Below, piece by piece: positions 57,934 through 64,000 of a stretch of DNA of 64,000 nt. The notes under the pieces are model-generated. The model saw nothing but the letters and a program-made list of their open reading frames with translations, did not search any database and was not told the DNA's origin. The DNA comes from Tepidamorphus gemmatus (GTDB lineage: Bacteria > Pseudomonadota > Alphaproteobacteria > Rhizobiales > Tepidamorphaceae), in assembly GCF_004346195.1 (NCBI RefSeq), contig NZ_SMAK01000004.1, positions 124,001 through 188,000 on the forward strand, in the 5' to 3' direction. Positions within the stretch are counted from its first letter, which is position 1, and the number at the start of each line of letters is the position of its first letter. Position numbers and translations under genes: made by a program.

Positions 57934-58008
57934 GCCCCCTTCGTCTATCGGTTAGGACGCCAGATTTTCAATCTGGAAAGAGGGGTTCGACTCCCCTAGG
58001 GGGCGCCA
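57934..58008 (+). tRNA. tRNA-Glu (TTC)
   Basis: 75 nt including encoded CCA. Acceptor GCCCCCT pairs with AGGGGGC, anticodon stem CCAGA/TCTGG with loop TTTTCAA giving anticodon TTC, T arm AGGGG-TTCGACT-CCCCT. Reads GAA and GAG. Its 3' end faces the accessory region on the right. Confidence 0.96.
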
Positions 58009-58391
58009 CGGATGTCATTCCCTGTCGCGCGCTCCTGGTCGCGGACGAAGGTGGTGTCGGCGGGCTCGGTCCGGTCGGGGTTTCGTCGGAAACCGGCCGG
58101 AGGTGTTCATCGACGGGCAGCGGTATCAGCAGATCAGGCCTATCCAGCCCCCGGCCCGGCCCTTGCCTTCGCCTGTCCTGCTTGGGTGTGGCAGCGCCTC
58201 TGCGAGGCAGGACTCACCAGCCCGGTGGCGGACTGTCTACTGGTCGTTCCGCCGATTCGTCCGGCTGCTGATGTTCCGCACCATCCACGAGATCGCGCTG
58301 GGGATGGATCGCGAGCGGCAGGGGCGGCGCTTCACTTGCGACCGAGGGCGCGGACGCGCTACGCTAGTCTCGCGCGTCGATAGCCATAGCG
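58009..58391. other. Gene-poor stretch after tRNA-Glu
   Basis: 383 bp. Two overlapping open frames run through it but neither has a ribosome site or recognisable protein pattern. I found no integrase, no copy of the tRNA 3' end and no insertion-sequence ends. Confidence 0.4.
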
Positions 58392-59281
58392 ATGGTAGAA
58401 CAGATGGCGGTACCTGATGCCCCGGCCGGAACTTGGGAAGACTTCATCGTCCTCAACAGCGGCGTTGACAAGCACTTTGAAGTTCTGCCGAAGGCAGCGG
58501 ACCACATGGCCACCGACACCCGGCTGAGCTGGTGGACCAAGCTTGACTATGCCGCAGCTTTGGCCCGTGACACCTGGCCATTGCCAAAGACCGAGGACCG
58601 CGAAGGATATTATGGGTCCGACCATTTCAGTTACTGGGCCTCGGGACTGTCGGATGCGCGCATGCTGATCGACACAGCTCGTGAGATGCAGGTGCCGTTG
58701 GGCACCTATCTCGATCTGGGCTGCGCCTCCGGTCGGGTTACGCGGCACACCGCGCTGGAAGTGCAGGAAATGAAGACCTACGGTTGCGATATCAACCGCC
58801 TGCATGTCGAGTGGTGCAACCGTTTTCTTCCGCGCAGGTAACAACGTTTCAGAACACCTCGATCCCCAGTCTGCCGATGGAATCGAACTCGGTCGATATC
58901 GTGTCGGCCTAATCGGTTTTCACCCATATCGAGGCGATGGAGACGAGCTGGCTGATGGAACTGCGGCGCATCCTGCGTCCCGGTGGAATCGCATGGATCA
59001 CGCTGCACACCGAAGGCACCCTGAAGGATATGACGCCCGACTGGCCGCTGTGGTCGCCCGTGATGAAACATCCGAAAGCCGCCAGCCTGTTTGACACCGA
59101 AGCCCGCACCTTTGAAGGCGAGCGGCTGGTGCTGCGGTGGCTGTCGGGACGATCCTACTCGTCGAACGTCTTCTACAAGGAAGCCTATGTCCGCAGCCAC
59201 TGGGGCCGGATCATGGAAGTCGCCGACTTCCGCCGTCGCCATCCGTCGTTCCAGGATGTAGTCATCCTGCGCAAGACTTGA
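58392..59281 (+). pseudogene. Broken SAM-dependent methyltransferase
   Basis: A single methyltransferase gene in pieces. Piece 1 (58392-58841) has the SAM motif TYLDLGCASGRVTRHTALEV and ends prematurely at CNRFLPRR. A one-base loss near 58838 shifts to another frame, which continues VTTFQNTSIPSLPMESNSVD, meets TAA at 58904-58906 within SA-stop-SVFTHIEAME (TAC expected), then runs intact to 59281 (MELRRILRPGGIAWITLHTE). About 296 residues if restored. Substrate unknown; sits beside glycan-modifying genes. Confidence 0.8.
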
Positions 59282-59457
59282 GAGCCATTCGCCGGGACCT
59301 GCTGCTCGGCATGAAGGTGCGGCGTGGGGATTACCTTTGCTCCGTCGGTTCGCGGCGGGTCGGTCGGGCCTGCGTTTCCCGAAACGGATCCGGACATTTA
59401 CTTTGACCCTCTGCCCGCATATTGAACAAGGAAACGCAAGACAGGAGAGGCCAAGGC

Positions 59458-60207
59458 ATGTCGTGGCAGGTGCAGGAGGATCTCGTCTTCGATCTCGGCC
59501 TGCACAAGGGGTATGATGCGGAATTCTACCTCAAGAAGGGGTTCCGCGTCGTCGGCCTTGAAGCCGCGCCAGATCTGGCCGATCTATGCCGGACGCGGCT
59601 CGCCGCATGGGGCAACCGCCTGACGGTCGTCAACAAGGCACTGTTCGATCGGCCCGGCGAAACCGTGAGCTTTTTCACGGTACCGAACAAGGACGACTGG
59701 GGCAGCCTCAATCGGAACATCGCCGAGAAGGGTACAGAGCAGTCAGTCGAGATTACTGTCGAGACAGTGGACCTGACCTGGCTGTTCGACACCTTCGGGG
59801 TGCCCCGCTATATAAAATGCGATATTGAGGGCGGCGACCTGATCTTTCGCGAGCAGTTGCTTTGCGAGACCCGCCGCCCGCGGTTCGTGTCCGTAGAGAT
59901 GAACGACGGCGAGGAAGCGGAGGTATTGCGGGCTTGCGGCTACGAGGTTGGACAGATTGTCAACCAGTGGATGCACCATTTTCGCCGACCGCCGAATCCG
60001 CCGCGCGAAGGCACCTTCGTGCCGGTGCAGTTTACCGGCGAGATGAGCGGCCTGTTCGGGCTTGAGCTTGACCCCGCCAAATGGGTGCCGTTGGAGAAGC
60101 TCGGCGAGGTCTACCACAAGTGGAAGTCGCTGCGGGATTTCGACCAGGAACTGGCCCCCGGGTGGGTGGACCTGCATGCCGCGCGCCGGGATGATCTCGG
60201 CCAGTGA
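59458..60207 (+). CDS. FkbM-family methyltransferase
   Basis: 249 residues from the ATG at 59458, where GGAGAGG is 7 nt upstream; a TTG at 59422 is an alternative. FkbM motifs: VFDLGLHKGYDAEFYLKKGF, VVGLEAAPDLADLC, RYIKCDIEGGDLIF and RFVSVEMNDGEEAEVLRACG. FkbM enzymes O-methylate sugars or natural products. No signal peptide. In this setting, methylation of a surface glycan is plausible but unproven. Confidence 0.85.
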   Translation: MSWQVQEDLVFDLGLHKGYDAEFYLKKGFRVVGLEAAPDLADLCRTRLAAWGNRLTVVNKALFDRPGETVSFFTVPNKDDWGSLNRNIAEKGTEQSVEITVETVDLTWLFDTFGVPRYIKCDIEGGDLIFREQLLCETRRPRFVSVEMNDGEEAEVLRACGYEVGQIVNQWMHHFRRPPNPPREGTFVPVQFTGEMSGLFGLELDPAKWVPLEKLGEVYHKWKSLRDFDQELAPGWVDLHAARRDDLGQ

Positions 60208-60344
60208 ATTTCGTCACTTGGCAAGATCCGTGATTGAGCAGGGTCGATCACCCGAAAAATATACGAAAATACACGGGTGCATATCCTTTTTGCACTTAGA
60301 ATCGGAAAGCGAACATTATCCAGAGATGCGAGAGGCCTGAATAA

Positions 60345-61028
60345 ATGACTGTTATCGTGCCATCCAAAAACCTTCTGGTCACCATGTCGCCGAAGGTTGC
60401 TTGCACGTCAATCAAGACGGCTCTGTTTCAGGTTGAGAACGGATTCCCCTTTACCCCTTTCAATTGCTGTGGAAGTTTTCGAAGCATTCATCATCCAGCG
60501 ATCTATCCAGCACTAGATTTTGCAAGTGCTGAAAAGTTGATGGACCGAAACAGAATGGATCCATTCAAAACAAGAAAGTTCACTGTTGTGCGCGATCCTG
60601 TCTCAAGATTCCTCTCGGCGTACACCAATCGCGTCACCTACTATCGAGATATGGAGCGGGAATGTGCCCAAAACCCCGAGATTCGCAGTCAGTTTGATGA
60701 ATTGGGCCTACCTGCCGTGCCAGACCTCGATGTGTTCATCGACAATTTCGAACATTATGTGAAATTATCTCCGTCTATTCGACTGCATACGCGACGGCAG
60801 ATCTATTTTCTGGGGGATGATGCAGCCTTCTACACGGGTGTTTTTAGCTTTAATCGTATTCATGAGTTCGAGGCGGCAATCTCAGAATGCATCGGTTCGG
60901 ATTTTCGCTTGGAGAAACTCCAAACAGGTGGCGAGAAAATCAGCCCAGATGTCTTGAGTCCTGCGCACTTGACCAAAATTCGCAGAATCTATGCGAAGGA
61001 TTTCGACGTCTATTCCCGCTTTTTCTGA
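60345..61028 (+). CDS. Sulfotransferase, AT-rich and probably acquired
   Basis: 227 residues, Sulfotransfer_2 type. 5'-phosphosulfate loop MSPKVACTSIKTALF (residues 14-28, Lys17 and Ser22) and 3'-phosphate motif VVRDPVSRFLSAYTNRV (81-97). FNRIHEFEAAISECIG and RRIYAKDFDVYSRFF close the fold. Two 60-base stretches I counted here have 25 and 27 G+C, far below neighbouring genes, which marks recent transfer. PAPS-dependent sulfation of a surface glycan is the likely role; acceptor unknown. Confidence 0.85.
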   Translation: MTVIVPSKNLLVTMSPKVACTSIKTALFQVENGFPFTPFNCCGSFRSIHHPAIYPALDFASAEKLMDRNRMDPFKTRKFTVVRDPVSRFLSAYTNRVTYYRDMERECAQNPEIRSQFDELGLPAVPDLDVFIDNFEHYVKLSPSIRLHTRRQIYFLGDDAAFYTGVFSFNRIHEFEAAISECIGSDFRLEKLQTGGEKISPDVLSPAHLTKIRRIYAKDFDVYSRFF

Positions 61029-61498
61029 GATTCGCGCTGGCTCGCGCCGGTCTCATTTCGCGATTTGTTGTGTCTCTTTTTTGGAGATTTGCAAGATAGG
61101 CTCGTCTACACCGGTCGTCGCGCATCTTCCGTTACAGGGTTGCGGGCAGCTTCATTAAAGATGGCTTGCCCGAGGATCGTCGCCGCACTACAGGCGGCCA
61201 CGACTGGACCGAGTGTCTATCCGAGGACGACATCGCCTCGCAGCAGCAATACCTCGCAGTCTGGGATCGGGCCACGGCCATGCGCGCAAGGCAGAACGAG
61301 GCGACCCTGGCGAAGAGGCCGAACGCCAAGAGCGATGGCATGGGCTGATTGATCGCTCTGGGGCGGCGGTTCGGGCCAAGGGGGAAGGCACGCCGGGTCG
61401 GACTTACGTGCGTGCCAGTCGACACTCCTTGGCCCTTCGCGCCGTTCTACCGGTGCAACTTCGGTCCAGGCTCGACCGGACGAGAGTTCAGTCGCAGG
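61029..61498. other. Intergenic debris between sulfotransferase and glycan operon
   Basis: 470 bp. On the + strand an open stretch at about 61100-61348 without a start reads SFIKDGLPEDRRRTTGGHDW then TECLSEDDI and ends at 61346-61348. It looks protein-like and may be the C-terminal remnant of another sulfotransferase-like gene, but the support is only visual. The rest shows nothing. Confidence 0.3.
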
Positions 61499-61708
61499 TT
61501 ACCGCACCTGCGCCATCGCCTTCTCGTGGATCTGCCACTGGAGGGTTGCCGCGATCCTGTGATGCCCGAAGATCGAGACGAATGCCTTCGGATACCATAT
61601 CCCCTGTCCGGCCAGATGCGCGCGTTCCGCAGACAGCCCCTTGTGCAGATTGGTCGAGCCCGTCCTGTGCTCGCCCGCATGCAGGATCCTCTTCCGGACG
61701 GTCGTCAT
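61499..61708 (-). pseudogene. Truncated sulfotransferase-like gene
   Basis: 69 residues. MTTVRKRILHAGEHRTGSTN then LHKGLSAERAHLAGQGIWYP reads as the N-terminal third of a HAGxHKTGST-type sulfotransferase, with the phosphosulfate-binding loop intact. It stops after HEKAMAQVR with no continuation in any frame downstream. The ATG overlaps the stop of the glycosyltransferase upstream by 4 bp (ATGA), so it was once the third gene of that operon. Confidence 0.65.
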
Positions 61709-62439
61709 GCGCGTTCGTCGGACAGGTCCTTCAATGGACCCGACGGCCATACGACCCCACCCGCGCTCTCGACCAGGCTCATCTGCGAACCGGAACGGCG
61801 CCGTTTGAAGTGGATCGTCCCCGGAACGGGCTTGTGCGCAATACCGGCCTGATAGGTCACCACGCTCCAGTGCCAGTCCTCATGGCCGAATCCGAGCTTT
61901 AGATCGTTAGCCTTGAACGGGAAGCGCCGGTAGATGTCGGTGCGGGCGAACGACATCGCGTCCCAGTAATTGGCCCAGCCAAGATAATCCGGATCGAACA
62001 GGCCGCTCTCGGAATCGACGTGCCACCACAGCGCAGTATACTCTCCGAAGACGACGTTGCACATGGACTGGGCGACAGCATCGGGCCGCGCCTCGATCAG
62101 ATCCCATGCTGCCGACAGCCAATTCTGTGACCACAGGTCGTCACCGTCGAGAAACGTGCTGCAGCTGCCCGCCGCTTCTGCAATCCCGATGTTGCGCGAT
62201 TGGCCGGGATCGCCGGTCTCGACATCGAGGACACGTACCGGCACCTCCTGCAGCCGCGACAGCCCGTGCTCTAGAACCTGACGCGTGTCACGGGTCGGCC
62301 GATCGAGGACGACGATCACCTCGATCGACAGGCCCCGGCTCGATCGCGCATGCTCGATGGCCGCGCAGGCGCTGCGCGCCGTCGGCCCGGCCAGCACGCC
62401 TTCGCGGTGGGCGGTGAGAACGACGGTGATGTCAGGCAT
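61705..62439 (-). CDS. Family 2 glycosyltransferase
   Basis: 244 residues. GT-A fold: start MPDITVVLTAHREGVLAGPT, SIEVIVVLDRPTRDTRQVLE, DPGQSRNIGIAEAAGSCSTF and the DxD-type LDGDDLWSQNWL. Substrates unknown. Overlaps the upstream glycosyltransferase by 8 bp and the truncated sulfotransferase-like gene by 4 bp, so the three formed one operon. Confidence 0.88.
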   Translation of the reverse strand: MPDITVVLTAHREGVLAGPTARSACAAIEHARSSRGLSIEVIVVLDRPTRDTRQVLEHGLSRLQEVPVRVLDVETGDPGQSRNIGIAEAAGSCSTFLDGDDLWSQNWLSAAWDLIEARPDAVAQSMCNVVFGEYTALWWHVDSESGLFDPDYLGWANYWDAMSFARTDIYRRFPFKANDLKLGFGHEDWHWSVVTYQAGIAHKPVPGTIHFKRRRSGSQMSLVESAGGVVWPSGPLKDLSDERA

Positions 62440-64000
62440 CGCCGGTCTCCCCGATCATCGCCCGGATACCTGCAGTATAGGTCTCGCGGGTGTGCCTGCT
62501 GCGAACCCGGTCGCACAGCCTGGTGGCACGAAGGCGCCGCTCCTCAGGATTGGCGAGCATCGACGTCAGGGCCTCCACATAGACCGCGGCAGGGGCTCCA
62601 ACCGGCACGGGCCATCCGGTATCCTCATCGACAAGTTCGGGAATGCCTCCCGCCGCGGTCGCAACGATCGGAACACCCATCTGACCGATCTCGATGAGGA
62701 TCGTCGGCATGCCGTCCCAGTCGGCTGTGTACAGCCAGCCGTCGCAGTCTGCGAGCGGCAGTTCATCGTAATTGCGAAATGGTTCTTTCAGCGTCAGGTT
62801 GGCAGGAAGCGCCGAAAGGTCGGGCGCCTCGTCGAGGACGGCCGTGCCCCAGCACCGGAAATCGACGTCCGGCATCGCGCGGGCCACGTCGACGACGATG
62901 TCGAACCGCTTCTGCCGGTCGAGCCGGCCGGCCCACAGGACCACCGGCTTGCGCCGCCGTGCTGCCGTGGCAAGCTGCGCCTCGACGAGCGGACGGGCTG
63001 GAGGTTGCTGCATGGCTGGCGTGTACAGCACGTGCAGTTTTGCGGCCTGCTCGGGCCCCAGCGCATACCGTTCGGTGAGAATGTCGGCGAGATAGCGCGT
63101 GTCGATGAGTGCCCCGGTCAGGTTCGGCAGGAGCGGCGCGAAGTACCACACGGGATAGCCGGCCTCCCGCCCGTCCGGTGTACGGTCTGCGCAGAAGTAG
63201 TAGCAATACAGATCGGTCATCAGCCGCAGACGGGCACCGTAGGTCACGAATGTGTCGAAGGCGAGCCGCGAGTTGACGTTGAAGACGGCCCTGGGAGCCA
63301 GCCGGCGGATCACCTCGTAGAGGATCCGCTGGCGGAGCCGCGGCGGCTGTGAGGGCAGCAGGGACGAGATGTCGATCGAGGTTACCTCGTGGGGGAACCA
63401 GTCCGCACGTACCCAATCCTCGGCGTCGGTCCGCAGGACCACCGTCCTCGCCCTGCTCTCGTGCAACGTGGTCGTCAGCACCCCCGCGACGAAATCCGCG
63501 CCACCGAGCTTGCCGAATGGCATCAGGACGAGCGCGTCGCACCCCTCCGCCGGAAGGGCGTCGACGACCCTGCGGAAGGCCGCGTAATCTTCGTCATGGA
63601 AAGGCGGCAACATTGACGTTGTCAGCGCGTCGACGGCGGGCACGTTCGGATCGATGGCCGCGGCTGCCTCGACCAGACCGCGAAAGGCGTCCGAACGCCG
63701 TGCCGTTCGCATGGCGTGCAGATCTGTCGCCGCGCCGGGGGCGCGCGACAGGCGCCGGATCGCATCCCACCGCGCCTCCGCAGACCCTGATTCCGGGAGC
63801 TGATGGCGATCCCGGGCAAACGCCAGATTCCTGTCGAATGCCCGGCCTTCCTTGATGCCGTATCGCAACCAATGGTCGAACAGCCAGTCCGGATAGGTCT
63901 TGAGCTCGGGATTGAGCGCCAGATATTCCGCTGCATCGAACAGCGGCGTCGGCGAAATCCGGCGCTGGACGCCGACTTTCAGCCAATGGCGGAATGGCGG
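62432..64000 (-). CDS. GT4-type glycosyltransferase (5' end outside window)
   Basis: At least 522 residues; the frame is still open at the window edge, so the start is missing. The C-terminal half is a GT-B, family 4-like domain: VVLWAGRLDRQKRFDIVVDV, RCWGTAVLDEAP, and WDGMPTILIEIGQMGVPIVA then TAAGGIPELV for nucleotide-sugar binding. The visible N-terminus has a repeat-like module, FDAAEYLALNPELKTYPDWL then FDHWLRYGIKEGR, preceded by the end of another (HWLKVG). Such modules occur on large polysaccharide glycosyltransferases. Confidence 0.86.
   Translation of the reverse strand, partial: PPFRHWLKVGVQRRISPTPLFDAAEYLALNPELKTYPDWLFDHWLRYGIKEGRAFDRNLAFARDRHQLPESGSAEARWDAIRRLSRAPGAATDLHAMRTARRSDAFRGLVEAAAAIDPNVPAVDALTTSMLPPFHDEDYAAFRRVVDALPAEGCDALVLMPFGKLGGADFVAGVLTTTLHESRARTVVLRTDAEDWVRADWFPHEVTSIDISSLLPSQPPRLRQRILYEVIRRLAPRAVFNVNSRLAFDTFVTYGARLRLMTDLYCYYFCADRTPDGREAGYPVWYFAPLLPNLTGALIDTRYLADILTERYALGPEQAAKLHVLYTPAMQQPPARPLVEAQLATAARRRKPVVLWAGRLDRQKRFDIVVDVARAMPDVDFRCWGTAVLDEAPDLSALPANLTLKEPFRNYDELPLADCDGWLYTADWDGMPTILIEIGQMGVPIVATAAGGIPELVDEDTGWPVPVGAPAAVYVEALTSMLANPEERRLRATRLCDRVRSRHTRETYTAGIRAMIGETGDA

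Noticed and set aside
58012-58417. Open frames between tRNA-Glu and the broken methyltransferase considered as a transposase remnant
   Set aside because: A few segments looked faintly transposase-like, but no catalytic motif, terminal repeats or duplication could be found.
60062-60340. 92-codon + frame before the AT-rich sulfotransferase
   Set aside because: Most of it is a shadow of the FkbM gene; the tail in the gap has no ribosome site or family pattern.

Overview
The window is GC-rich, densely packed bacterial chromosome. It most likely comes from an alphaproteobacterium. Supporting evidence: an NDUFS4-type complex I accessory subunit, an aapJQMP amino-acid transporter, the order fabD-fabG-acpP-fabF-mltG-yicC-gmk, the order lptF-lptG-lptD-surA-pdxA-rsmA, and the chain rpsF-rpsR-rplI / dnaB-alr-radA-cvpA-purF. 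I cannot place it below class from sequence alone.

Layout. Positions 1-12.4 kb: the end of purM, purN, an isolated sulfotransferase, a molybdopterin oxidoreductase, ndk, a DinB protein, two related small secreted proteins, a Tat-exported cyclase-family protein, an ABC-F ATPase, holC and pepA. Positions 12.6-27 kb: the LPS-export/outer-membrane biogenesis operon (lptFGD, surA, pdxA, rsmA) runs right and collides with the leftward gmk-yicC-mltG-fabF-acpP-fabG-fabD block. Positions 27-39 kb: ribosomal proteins S6, S18 and L9, a cyclopropane-fatty-acid synthase homologue, dnaB, alr, radA, cvpA, purF, a short-chain dehydrogenase and AMP nucleosidase. Positions 39-49 kb: a district rich in sulfur amino-acid functions (cysK, an AlaX-type tRNA editing protein, a GFA-domain protein, a mercaptopyruvate sulfurtransferase, cystathionine beta-lyase) surrounding the aapJQMP transporter. 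Positions 49-50.4 kb: a solitary HicB-like protein, tRNA-Arg, the NDUFS4 homologue and tRNA-Pro.

Positions 50.5-55.2 kb hold a one-directional periplasmic copper-handling cluster: a His-rich protein, a small lipoprotein, a TolC-family outer membrane protein, a multicopper oxidase, a cupredoxin, a CusF-like protein and a possible 35-residue membrane peptide. No pump or regulator is present in the window. Positions 55.3-57.8 kb carry a DUF192 protein, a double cold-shock-domain protein, a sirtuin and a glyoxalase.

From tRNA-Glu (57.93-58.01 kb) to the right edge the character changes. There is a methyltransferase gene broken by two lesions, an FkbM methyltransferase, a markedly AT-richer sulfotransferase, gene debris, and a leftward operon of two glycosyltransferases ending in a truncated sulfotransferase-like gene. 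This looks like an accessory glycan-modification region beside a tRNA gene, with active gene decay. I found no CRISPR array, intact insertion sequence, integrase or complete defence system. The most novel-looking material is the copper cluster with its unassigned small proteins and the decaying tRNA-Glu-adjacent glycan region; neither is proven to be a new system.
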